This document shows positions 54,711 to 64,000 of a stretch of DNA of 64,000 nucleotides, piece by piece. The notes under the pieces are model-generated. The model worked only from the letters and a program-made list of their open reading frames with translations. It was not told the DNA's origin and searched no databases. This DNA is from Letharia columbiana. Lineage: Eukaryota > Ascomycota > Lecanoromycetes > Lecanorales > Parmeliaceae. Position 1 is the first letter of the stretch. Every line of letters begins with the position of its first letter. The position numbers and the translations under genes are program-made. The stretch is from assembly GCF_014066305.1 (NCBI RefSeq), contig NW_023501135.1, forward strand, positions 1 through 64,000, given 5' to 3'.

Positions 54711-55195
54711 CCCAGCGGCATCACTCATGTGCTCTAGACAGCTGGGGGAAAATTTTAAAATATTTTAAAACAAAGCGTGGAATGATATGAAGTTCAGAGT
54801 GTTGCAAGGGTTCCAGTGCTGAATATTGGACACTCATAAAGTATGCTGTATGTTGTGCATACCGTGTCGGATGAGAGGCGCGCGCGTCGAATTTGCCGAA
54901 CTTTAGCCGAGGCGTTCGTCATTCTCCAGTGTTGTCTGAGAGTACACAAGTCTGTATTTCCCGTCTCGAACACTTGTAGCGGCCTTGATTTAGATGGCAC
55001 TATCATCAGCATCACCAGTTCGATAGAAAATCCCCCCACCTCCTAATCTCACACCTCTCCGATACAAGCACACCCCCCGCTGCTGGGGCGCCCGCTACCT
55101 CCGTGGGATGAACCAGTTGCAATGATTACCCATGGGCTACACAAGGAGAAGAAAGAGTCTGGGCGAATATCACGGTAGAAGCCCAGGTCAGGGCG
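54711..55195. promoter_or_regulatory. Upstream region of the histidine kinase gene
   Basis: About 480 bases between the MITE and the start at 55196. The short frames at 54794-55046 are antiparallel shadows. No specific binding site is claimed. The MITE sits close enough to affect transcription of the kinase. Confidence 0.4.
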
Positions 55196-58100
55196 ATGAA
55201 TACGCCAATGGTCCCTCCAGCACTGGCTGATATTGGCATGATCGAGCTGCTCGAATGCGATCCAAGGCCGACATTCATCCTTGACCTCGAGCGCACTCAG
55301 GATCCCTCTAATGAGTGTCTACACACGGTCTTCTCCAATGCATCCCTTCAGCGCCTTCCCCGTATATTAAATCCGGTGCAAGTGAGCAAAGACGTTCCGG
55401 CGGACGATGATGAGCTAGGGACATACTCGCAGTTCAAGGATTGGGCAACTAGCCTCCCTACATATGTCCACACAACGGACGACCTTCCACCTCCATTCGA
55501 GTATCAGAGTCTGTTGTGGACCGGCTCAACACTGAAGAAGAGATGGCGCATAATTAGCAGTTCCGCAATTGGTTTCAAGGACACTTCCGCAGGCTCGTTC
55601 CCAAGTCCTCCTGCTGGGTCGCAGAGGAAAGCTCACGGCATGAACACCGGGTCAAGGGGTCTTCCGGCAAGAAAAGAGAATGGGAAGCTTCAGGCAGGCA
55701 TGCATCCTACATGGGTCGACGACCTGCCAATAAGCGAACACGTTCAGTTTTTCAAAAGCACGGATTGGTCGTCTACGGCACTTGGGCCTCTGGACACTTG
55801 GTCTGGCTGTCTTAGACAGATGACGCGCCTCCTGATGTCCGATTCTCGCGGTGCCTGCATATTCTGGTACAAGCCCTTCATCCAATGACCGCATGAACGC
55901 TGATGAACAATTTGCCAGGGGCCCACAGCGGGCAGTGTTGTACAATGAGGCATACATAGCTGTGGCGAGTAGGAAGCATCCGGGGTTAATGGGCGCAACC
56001 TTGGAAAGAGCTTGGGCCGAAGTCGCCAAGGATCTCGAACCGGTCTTCCTCACCGCCGAGCGACTGGGACGCGCAACGTCTATGGAGGACACCCCTTTCT
56101 ACCTCCAAAGACATGGCTACCTTGAGGAGACCTTTTTTTCATACAATTTGATACCTGTTCGAGCCGAAAATGGAAAGACCGAAGGGTTCTATAATGCCGC
56201 TTTTGAGACGACAAGGCAGAATATATGGGAGCGCAGGACATCTACGTGAGATCAGGACGACCCATGGTCTCTTGGGCACTACCGTTAATCATCAATAGCC
56301 TCCTCTCCATCGTTAGTGCCCCTGATATGGCTTCATACTGGCGCGAAGTATTGAAGGGATTCGAATCGAACGAGCGCGATATACCATTGGCAGTGATCTA
56401 TTCTCTTGACAGTGATATGCATGACGAGGCTCCAACTTCGATCATCCACCTGCAAGCAGCTCTAGGTGTAGTGGAAGGCCACCCCCTGGCACTGAAGCGC
56501 GCGGACCTGACCCAAGGTAGCGAGACGATTCTACCACTTTTGAGGAAGACCATCTCGGCCAACTGTCCAAAGGTCTTCCAGCGAGATAATGGGAGTCTGC
56601 CCGAATCATTGCTCCACGGAATCGAGTGGCGAGGCTTTGGCGAACCGTCGAACACTCTAGCTGTCCTACCTCTTACTGCTGGAGAAGAAACCTTAGGGTT
56701 TCTGCTGATGGGGCTGAACCCACGAAGAGCGTACGATGATGATTATGCCGGATTCATACAGCTACTAAATCGGCAATTGTCAACGTCTCTGACATCGGCC
56801 GCGCTGATGGAGCAGGCTAGACGCAAGCAGGCTGAGCTGTCCAAAGACTTGGCCGAGGGGGAATCCCGGTTCAAAACTTTGACTGAGCTCAATGCTGGGG
56901 GGTTGTCTCCCACCAATCGTCGTCATGGTTAGATAGACTGACAGCCGTCTAGCCTATTCTACATTAGCCCTCGTGGGGAAGTTCTGTACGCAAATGATAC
57001 ATGTACGTCACGCTCTGCTTTCCGTAGATTATGTCTGACTTGATGCAGGGGTAAGACTTCTGTTGAAAGACAAGGGAACCACATCTTTGAGTAATGCTGA
57101 ACTGCCTACAGTACAGCATGACAGGGCTCTCCAGAGATGAGCACTCAGAGATGTAGGTCGTGCTCCATGCTCTTGATCCAACTTCTGAGGTTGACCAGCT
57201 TTGTATCGTCTCTATCAACATAGGATTACTCTGCTGACGATAGTCGTTAATGGCGTAGGGCGTTCATGGGTATCATCATGGAAGAAGACCGTCCATACGT
57301 GGAACAAGAATGGTACAACATGAGCGAGCTAAAACTGAAACGCACCTTTGAGGTACGACTCACACACAAGTGGCACCACAAGGAAAGCGGCACCTGGAAG
57401 AACAAATGGATTCTGGCTTCCTGCGGCCACGACGAGAACGAAGATGGATCTCTCAAAAGCGTGATGGGAAGTGTTACTGACATCAGTCTTCTGAAACAAG
57501 CCCAAGAAGACGCTTTAGAGCGCGCGGCGCTTTCCGAAAAGCTCGCTCAGTCGCAAAAAGATGCGAACGAAATACAAGTACGCAGCAGGATAGAGGCAGA
57601 AGAGGCGAGAAAGAGCATGGAAAAATTCATGGACATTACAAGCCATGAGATGCGTAATCCCCTGAGCGCTATTCTGCAGAGCGCGGATGGCATCGCCGCT
57701 TCACTTCTGGAGTTCCGAGCCTCATCGAAGACGCCAATTTTCTCGGATGAGCTTGTAGAAAGCAACCTCGAGGCCATCCAAATCATAAGCGTTTGTCATC
57801 ACCACTTGCACTGTTGGAGACCTCTAGCTGACTTACATGACCAACAGCTCTGCGCACAACACCAAGGACGGATCATCAATGACGTTTTGACGCTTTCGAA
57901 ACTCGACTCGGCAATGTTGCTAGTATCACCAACCCTGACCCAGCCTCCAGTCGTTGTCAAAGGAGCGTTGAAGATGTTTGAAGGGGAGCTTGTGTCCCAT
58001 GGCATCGAGCTTGCATTTTCTTTTGAGGAATCGTACAAGCGCTTCGGGATTGACTGGGTGATGATCGATCCGTCTAGGGTAACGCAAATCCTCGTCAACC

Positions 58101-59315
58101 TCATGACTAACGCCATCAAATTTACGAAATCCCGAGAGAAGCGCGAGATAAAGGTGTCAATCGGAGGGTCAGTCAACAAGCCTCCTGGCACCGAACGAGT
58201 CAATCTCGAGTGGTTTCCATCCAGAGGTATTGACTCGAAGAAAGACTTGACACTCGATCGTGAATGGGGGGAGTATGAGCCCCTCTTTGTCTACTTCGCT
58301 GTAGAAGACACTGGTCAAGGCTTGAGCAGCGAGGAGAAAACCCGCCTGTTCCATCGTTTCGCGGTATTTCTACTCTTGTAAGATCGAACGAGCCCCGAGC
58401 TAACGGTGATATAGCAAGCGAACCCACGCACTCACGTGAAGTATGGAGGTTCGGGACTCGGTCTTTTTATTTCGCGCGAGCTTACCGAACTGCATGGTGG
58501 CGAAATTGGTCTTTACTCTGAGGCCGGAAAGGGTAGTAAGTGACTTGCACTTTCAATGAGACTGAGTTTCTGGGCTGAACATAACCCAGGCACCTTTGCA
58601 TTCTACGTTAAAGGAAGAAGAGCGTCACCACCAGCCGAGAAAGCGATGCAGCAGCTTGAGACCCAGTCTGCAGAATGTCGGACAGCTTCGCCGATCAAAC
58701 CTCAAAGATCGCAGACAGACGTGCCAACTAAGGTAGCAAGTCAGTCTGTAACATATAGTAGCCAGAACAAGGGAGACTCGGAGAGTTTTCAAGTCTTGCT
58801 TGTCGAGGATAATCTGGTCAACCGTGGGTGTCTTCAAACCTTTCAAGCCATTGGCACTGACCTTGGATTAGAGAAAGTTCTTTGTAAACAGCTACAGAAA
58901 GCGGGATGTACCGTGCACGTCGCGAACCATGGACAAGAAGCACTGGACTTCATGCAAAGTTCCAATCTGTGGACAAATAACCCTGGTGGCAAAGCTGTTG
59001 ATGTTGTCCTTATGGATCTTGAGATGCCAATAATGGACGGACTCACGTGCGCCCGACGAATCAGGGAGTTGCAGGGCAAGGGTACCTTGATCAGACACGT
59101 CCCGCTCATTGCTGTGACGGCCAATGCACGTAAGGAGCAGATCGAGACTTCACTGGGTGCGGGAATGGTAAGTTGCCAGTTGGGTCTTCAGCGATGCAAG
59201 ACCATTGCGCATTAATTTGGCAAATCTGACCCGAGGACAGGACGATGTTATGCCGAAGCCTTTCCGAGTATCGGAGCTGCTTACCAAGATGAAAGCGCTA
59301 AAGCTGCCGGAATAA
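55196..59315 (+). CDS. Hybrid sensor histidine kinase (PAS, HisKA, HATPase, receiver)
   Basis: Twelve exons: 55196-55866, 55919-56245, 56299-56901, 56953-57002, 57049-57050, 57112-57152, 57259-57790, 57848-58363, 58415-58535, 58590-58823, 58872-59167, 59241-59315; 1155 residues, in frame throughout. Residues about 210-360 form a PAS-like sensor after ALGPLDTW ([15 protein letters not shown], then [18 protein letters not shown]), then a GAF-like part, and a second PAS ([35 protein letters not shown]). The dimerisation/phosphoacceptor box is [15 protein letters not shown] (His), followed by N, G1 and G2 boxes of the ATPase ([35 protein letters not shown]). The receiver has LLVEDNLVN, the phosphoacceptor Asp in [13 protein letters not shown] and Lys in MPKPF. 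All catalytic residues are kept, so the His-to-Asp relay should work. It is soluble, as no membrane segment is visible. Such kinases feed Ypd1 and the response regulators Ssk1/Skn7. Exon 5 is only 2 nt. Confidence 0.9.
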
Positions 59316-59876
59316 ATATTAGAATAGATGGAAGGTCTCTTATCATCGGACCTCTCTGCGGCTCCAGAACCGATGTCAGGAGACACATGATCACCGCCTT
59401 CTCCAGCTCAGACAGTATCTCCCGCTTCGTAATAGACATTCATTAATACTCTTATATGCAAAGGATTCGCCGCAACCCGATGGATCAGTGTGCTTGAGCA
59501 GGCCTATTTTTAGCCAGCGCTATGAATAGTGGTTTGCGTTAGATTGTTGCGAGGGGGAAAACGGCCAGCTCGTATTTTAAATACCCGAAGCCAACCAGTA
59601 TGCTAATGTAGATGCTGAAGGGGGGCCGGGATACTAGAGTCGAGACTCGATAAGGAGCTGGACAATTTTACCGACAGTACTCAAGTGCTGATAGATCATG
59701 GAATGATAACAGGAAGCGTTTGAGATGGATGTTGCGTGCAGGCGAGCCACACTTCATTTTCGCAGCCTCTTCCGTATTTACTACTTTCGGTACTTCCTCC
59801 ACAAGACCTCTGATGCTTCAGCTCACCTCTCCAACTTCTTTGGCGTCGTAACCCCCAAACTGGCCAGTCCCATCAA
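59316..59876. other. Intergenic region between convergent genes
   Basis: Holds the 3' ends of the kinase and of the minus-strand secreted protein. No supported feature; the frame at 59725-60069 is mostly antisense to the latter. Confidence 0.45.
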
Positions 59877-60425
59877 TCATACAGCATTCTTGTTCGTATC
59901 CTCCGGCTCAAGCCATCCCACACTAAGCTGCTCCGCCTGCGCTCCCTGTGTCTCCCAAAGTTCAAACCGCGCCACACACCGATACCCCCCCATCAAGAAT
60001 TCCCCCAACTCCCCCAACATCCTATGCGCCATCGCATACGTCAACCGCCCCGTCAGATTGTCGAGGTAGATTTCTGCCCCATATGCATCCAGGCTCAACG
60101 CCCCCGTGTCCAAATCCTCCCCTTGCCGCTCGAAGTACTGCGCAATCAGGGACGTTTGGAGGGAGATGATGGCGGCGAAATAGTTGCGTTCGGGGAACAA
60201 GTGCCGGTATTGGGTGAAGTGGATGTCGTGCGTGGCGTCGATTTTGATCACGATTCGGGGTGGATCGAAACTGATGGTGCTGTTTGGGTTCGGGAGGTTC
60301 GGGAGGACCGGGTGCGAGATGCTGGCGAGGGTCGGTGGTGTAGCCGCTGATGTGGCTGGAGTAAAGGTGGAAAAGATTGTTAGGAGCGAGAGAGCGAGAC
60401 GTTGGATGGTGCGCTGGTGGGACAT
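59877..60425 (-). CDS. Small secreted protein of unknown function
   Basis: 182 residues, no intron. The N-terminus is a likely signal peptide (RLALSLLTIFSTFTPATSA). The mature part has only one Cys, a basic/hydrophobic pattern IVIKIDATHDIHFTQYRHLF and helical segments (FAAIISLQTSLIAQYFERQG, TYAMAHRMLGELGEFLMGGY). No known domain recognised. The single Cys argues against a typical cysteine-rich effector. Confidence 0.65.
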   Translation of the reverse strand: MSHQRTIQRLALSLLTIFSTFTPATSAATPPTLASISHPVLPNLPNPNSTISFDPPRIVIKIDATHDIHFTQYRHLFPERNYFAAIISLQTSLIAQYFERQGEDLDTGALSLDAYGAEIYLDNLTGRLTYAMAHRMLGELGEFLMGGYRCVARFELWETQGAQAEQLSVGWLEPEDTNKNAV

Positions 60426-61371
60426 TGTGACGGGAAATGGTGAGAATGGAGGAATCTGCTAGAAGAATCACTTCCATCGTCGTTCTTTAAATGCTCGCTA
60501 GAAAATTGTCAAAGCTGCTCTTGGGGCCTACGCTCGGGCTTTCGAACGTTTTTTCCCTCCTGTTCTTTTGTTTTCGACAAACGTGCTCTGCAAATTCAAT
60601 CATGTTTCGCGATTGGCGATCTGCGCTACATCTTAAGTAGTTTCAGACGTCGCGCGCGTTGGGAGAGATGTGCCATGACCTCAAAGTGAGATTCATAGCC
60701 GCGCGCGGTGGCGCCGGGTCCACATATAAAAGAGTTCTAGATCGTATCGCACCTATAGACAACTAGCTTAAGCACCTCTCGTGCAGCGCTGAAAAGGACT
60801 TCGGCTGTCGCGTTAATGCGGGTCATCTGCTAATCCAGAAAAGTTTGTTGTTGGGTTTGTAGTGTCCATGTCCGAGCAAATCTCCGGTTACATTGTCCCC
60901 GCCGCCGTTTCAAGGCTCCGAATAGTGCGCCCCAGATTTCTAGACGATTAACTTGGATGTTGTCTGCACGAGTCCGAGGCTACACGCGAATGATCTGAAC
61001 TGGACTGTGGGTCGTAATATATGATTTAAGTGTGACATTAAATCATTGATGATATTGCTTGTTCATGTTCACTTTTAATATTTTCACTTCAACGCTGCGG
61101 TAACCGTAGCCACTAACGAAGATTTTTCCAATTAATGGAACTGAACGAACGCTAATTTTCTTCCAGGGTCTTACTAACTGCAGTAGTATTTTGATGCTAA
61201 TCCCCCAAATTGGCTGAACCATTGGCCCGGATTAGGTCAGACGGAAGATGGATTACGGATTGCGTGAATGAATTTCAATTTAACTATTCAGGGTCTGTCT
61301 TGAGGCTGAGTGATTCGGGGCATTATTGGAAGCTTTCGCCACTATTACTACCTCCTCTGCCTCCATCGGCT
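60426..61371. other. Intergenic region
   Basis: No frame of 60 codons from 60478 to 61371. The stretch 61000-61300 is somewhat AT-rich. It contains the promoter of the minus-strand secreted protein and the 3' end of the F-box gene. Nothing else supported. Confidence 0.5.
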
Positions 61372-62358
61372 TCACTGCTGTGACTGGAAGTAATACACAG
61401 TGCCATCAAGAATGCCTTCAAGGATATGCTTGGGAAGACTAGGAAACAGCTGTGCCAAGCCAACGTCCATTCTTAGATAAGTTTCTTCCGGATAGTGATC
61501 GTGAAACACATATGTGTAGAAAGGCGTCCACGTCCAGGGAAACGGAAAGCCTTGCTCGGGGAATGACTCCTTCGTCAGATGTTTGTTCAAACAATGTAGA
61601 GACCACCACCGTTGACTTCCCACAAGAGCAATATACGGGCGTAGATCGTCGTTATGAAGTGTGATGCTCTTCAATGTGGCTTTCTTTTTCTGACTATGAT
61701 ATTCCAGCCAGTGCAATACGTCCATCATTTGGGAAAACCCTAAGAAATCCATGGATACCAGACGACCATATGGGAGAGGCTCAAAGTCTTTTACTAACGT
61801 TATTATTGTCATAAGCCGGTACCACGCTTTCACAAAGTATGTTCGCTCCGCCGTTGTCATACCGCGGTCATCAAATTTTCCCTTAGCATGATCAATGACA
61901 CTCCGTTCGTAGCGAGAGGAAGCAAGCCACGCGATAGCGGCATTTGAGAAAAAGAGCTCCGCGCGGCCTATGGTTGCCTGGATTGCATCAGACGACTGCT
62001 GATTCTGTGCAGAGTGAGACTGAGCTTCCATGAGATCTTGGGCTTCATCGAAACAGTCGACAGTGCGGGGAAGTACTGCTCTGCAGATGGACGGGAGATC
62101 TTGCTTCCAGATGGTGAAGAGGTTGCGTGAAACGTTGCTCAGAGCGGCAGCGGTGGAAAAATCATCGACGGATTTGAAGACTTGAATGATGATTTCTGCC
62201 GGCAGGTCTGAGAACGACGATTTAGGTGCGGCGGGCGTACCTGCGCGTTGGTTGTTGCGCTGATTTAGTGTTCTCCGCTTGTTCAAAAGTCGTATTCTGG
62301 AAGAGCGCCGCCGTGTAGAATGTGTCGCAGGTGTAGGGGTCTTCTTCGTTCTCGCCAT
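61372..62358 (-). CDS. F-box protein with basic N-terminus
   Basis: A single frame of 328 residues. Residues 1-45 are Lys/Arg/Thr-rich (TRRRSSRIRLLNKRRTLNQR), probably a nuclear localisation signal. An F-box follows (SFSDLPAEIIIQVFKSVDDF, AALSNVSRNLFTIWKQ), the Skp1-binding module of SCF ubiquitin ligases. The remainder is helical without leucine-rich or WD repeats (YFVKAWYRLMTIITLVKDFE, SMDFLGFSQMMDVLHWLEYH), similar to other fungal F-box proteins lacking a known substrate domain. Start and stop are unambiguous. Confidence 0.75.
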   Translation of the reverse strand: MARTKKTPTPATHSTRRRSSRIRLLNKRRTLNQRNNQRAGTPAAPKSSFSDLPAEIIIQVFKSVDDFSTAAALSNVSRNLFTIWKQDLPSICRAVLPRTVDCFDEAQDLMEAQSHSAQNQQSSDAIQATIGRAELFFSNAAIAWLASSRYERSVIDHAKGKFDDRGMTTAERTYFVKAWYRLMTIITLVKDFEPLPYGRLVSMDFLGFSQMMDVLHWLEYHSQKKKATLKSITLHNDDLRPYIALVGSQRWWSLHCLNKHLTKESFPEQGFPFPWTWTPFYTYVFHDHYPEETYLRMDVGLAQLFPSLPKHILEGILDGTVYYFQSQQ

Positions 62359-62676
62359 CTTTCAAGTAGAAAAGCCAATTGTGTTTGTAGAGAGGAAGAA
62401 GGTTTCCAAGGTGTGTATGATATCTGTATCTGTCAATCTAAAATCTTTTAAAGCTTCTGTGAAGGGAAGTGTTGAGCTTGAGCCATCACACAAGATGTTA
62501 CCAACACTATCACGAGCTTGAAGCTGACAAATACCTACTGTTAACAGTGGGCAGAGATCGACGTACACCCTCTTTTTCCTTAGCCGTATGCGCCCCCCAC
62601 CCAGATCCGGCTCAGTCTGTTTAATATTGGGTACGTGTTGCAGGTGCAGCTGGCCCTTTTGATACTATAATGCTAC
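62359..62676. other. Intergenic region
   Basis: Short; between the start of the F-box gene and the end of the phosphotransferase gene, both minus. No feature supported. Confidence 0.45.
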
Positions 62677-63786
62677 CTACAGATCGCCCTCATGGACAGG
62701 ATCACCCGTGCCTTCGGGGGCCCCTACGCATGCATACTTCCTCCTACACTCTATCCGTACGTCGGCAAGATGGCTATGGTTGCGTCTTGCAGCAAGAGTG
62801 AGAACACACAGAAAGCGCACATCATTTATCAAGGGGACGCTCGCCGGGATTCTTTTTAGGAACGATGATTTGTGAATCGAGAGAATAGACTCGAAATGGC
62901 AGTGAAGCCCTTGTCCGCAAGCCATGAGAAGAGGTGCGAAAATGTTGCGTGCAGGCGAGTCATGCTGGCCGCCCATGGGCGCGCAAGAGAAGCGTTTGCA
63001 TCTAAATCCTGTCAATGCGAGACTTGTCTGCAGGGCTGTAGTAGGTTTGCTCTTACCTGGTTCGTCGATCAATTTGATGAGACGCTGGACGGCCGGGTCT
63101 TCATTACCCCAATCCGTTCTTTTCGCGCGAGTTGTAAGCCAGAATGGATATTCGAAGTCTGACGGGTAGAATCCAGAAAACTCCCAGTCTATTATTGAAG
63201 CGACTTGCAGGGTTTCTGGGTTGACCACTATGTTGTGCTGTGCAAGATCATTGTGGCAATAAACGTAGTCTTTGGTAGCCGATGTTCTCGATGGATAATG
63301 AGCCCGTCTCGCTCTAGTTTGTAATCTGTACGGGGGAATGATATTGCCGCGCACGGAACCAAGTGTGCTGGATCTCAATTGACGGAGCTGAGGGAGAACC
63401 GTGTCATTGATGTACAGCAAAACATTACTAGTGAGTCTTTCCTGGTCTTCTTCATTGAGTGTCACAACCAAATCATCCATGAGCTCCCCGTGCACGGCTT
63501 CCATTGTGATGCTAGCAACACCACCTTCGAGCGAGAAATGGAGAAACTTTGGGACGTGGATGGTCGTATTCTGAAAGATAAAGATCAAGGCATCTCTCTC
63601 GTTCTCGAGCAGTTCGCGCGACCAAGGTACAGTAATGAGCTCGCCCTTGCAGTTCGTGTATCTTTCCTGTTGGCGCAGCTGTCGCTTGGTGAATGTCGTG
63701 GAGGTCAGAGTGTAATATCTATCGGCTGGGATCTCCCATTCGTCGAAATCCCCGTCAGGTTTCGTTATATGCGTGACTTCGGCCAT
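62677..63786 (-). CDS. Aminoglycoside phosphotransferase (APH)-family kinase-like protein
   Basis: The frame is open for 369 codons from 63786, but 63009-63056 fits a 48-nt intron on the minus strand (donor GTAAGA, acceptor GACAG); removing it joins LIDEPG to FRCKRF and gives 353 residues. Both forms are open. Kinase-like features: an N-lobe with ERDALIFIFQNTTIHVPKFL, ITMEAVHGELMDD, the catalytic loop YCHNDLAQHNIVVNPET (HxDxxxxN) and IIDWEFSGFYPSDFEYPFW, where the Asp should bind metal. Fungal members phosphorylate small molecules or unknown substrates; drug resistance is not implied. The C-terminal 100 residues are less typical of the family and might reflect a further unrecognised intron. 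Confidence 0.75.
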   Translation of the reverse strand: MAEVTHITKPDGDFDEWEIPADRYYTLTSTTFTKRQLRQQERYTNCKGELITVPWSRELLENERDALIFIFQNTTIHVPKFLHFSLEGGVASITMEAVHGELMDDLVVTLNEEDQERLTSNVLLYINDTVLPQLRQLRSSTLGSVRGNIIPPYRLQTRARRAHYPSRTSATKDYVYCHNDLAQHNIVVNPETLQVASIIDWEFSGFYPSDFEYPFWLTTRAKRTDWGNEDPAVQRLIKLIDEPGKSKPTTALQTSLALTGFRCKRFSCAPMGGQHDSPARNIFAPLLMACGQGLHCHFESILSIHKSSFLKRIPASVPLINDVRFLCVLTLAARRNHSHLADVRIECRRKYACVGAPEGTGDPVHEGDL

Positions 63787-63895
63787 GGTGAGAAGAAGAA
63801 AAGATGATGAAGAGGAGATGAAACCAGGAGAAGAGGAAGAAGCAGCAGATCTAGCGCTGATGACTAATCATGCCCTACTTTCACTACTCGTTTCC

Positions 63896-64000
63896 ACTCT
63901 CATTTATATATTATCCTTATTTATACGCTCTTAAATTCGATAAGTTCGATATAGATAGCTATTATTATTATAGCTATTATTATTATAGCTATTATTCTTA
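63896..64000. repeat. Start of a second AT-rich block with a 15-bp tandem repeat
   Basis: From about 63896 the sequence becomes AT-rich with TA steps, as in 1-6430. At 63956-63998 a 15-bp unit (TAGCTATTATTATTA) is repeated almost three times. The gene-bearing segment of the window is thus bounded by AT-rich DNA on both sides. Confidence 0.8.

Noticed and set aside
63956..63998. CRISPR-like spacing of the 15-bp repeat at the end of the window
   Set aside because: It is a simple AT-rich tandem repeat without spacers, in a fungal genome.

Overview
The window looks like nuclear DNA of a filamentous ascomycete (Pezizomycotina; gene content and the bipartite base composition fit a Dothideomycete, but I cannot fix the genus). 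Reasons: short GT-AG introns of about 46-110 nt, hybrid histidine kinase, nuclear ATP9 precursor, spherulin-4, F-box/2EXR and BTB proteins, a patatin-NB-ARC-TPR protein, and long AT-rich tracts of the kind produced by repeat-induced point mutation (RIP).

Layout. 1-6430 is a very AT-rich tract without coding capacity, ending at a GC-normal stretch that may be a solo LTR (6444-6801). Then come a small RNase III-like gene (6897-7411), a 2EXR/F-box-like gene (8254-9162, minus), and two adjacent potassium transport genes on the plus strand: a Kha1-type K+/H+ antiporter (10447-13191) and a KUP/HAK K+ transporter (14286-17400). 17.4-21.0 kb is repeat territory: a TTGA microsatellite, a G-rich heptamer repeat, a large 15-bp pyrimidine minisatellite, a 550-bp inverted-repeat element, a truncated Tc1/mariner transposase and an 85-bp direct repeat. 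21-25.2 kb is decayed DNA with an O-methyltransferase pseudogene. 25.2-27.6 kb carries a secreted protein and ATP9, both minus. 28-33 kb is mostly broken coding sequence and repeat relics.

33.06-37.36 kb is a full NLR-type protein (patatin, NB-ARC, TPR). It is followed by a RING/membrane protein, a BTB protein with an 87-residue internal duplication, an F-box/cysteine-rich protein (minus), a secreted spherulin-4 family glycosidase-like protein, a 2EXR-like protein, two related secreted cysteine-rich loci (49.7-51.4 and 52.2-53.4 kb), a 524-bp MITE with a 10-bp target-site duplication (54177-54700), a 12-exon hybrid histidine kinase (55196-59315), a small secreted protein, an F-box protein and an APH-family phosphotransferase (all three minus). 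AT-rich DNA starts again at about 63.9 kb.

Two general points. First, at least seven places need a single-base change to keep an otherwise intact gene in frame (antiporter, KUP twice, NLR twice, F-box/Cys protein, secreted protein). Nearly all are in short homopolymers, which points to uncorrected assembly indels more than to gene death; in the five completed models the corrected coding length is an exact multiple of three. Second, the histidine kinase model needs a 2-nt exon to restore a conserved Trp, and one secreted-protein gene needs a GC-AG intron. The genes do not form a single pathway; the only functional neighbourhood I see is the pair of potassium transporters.
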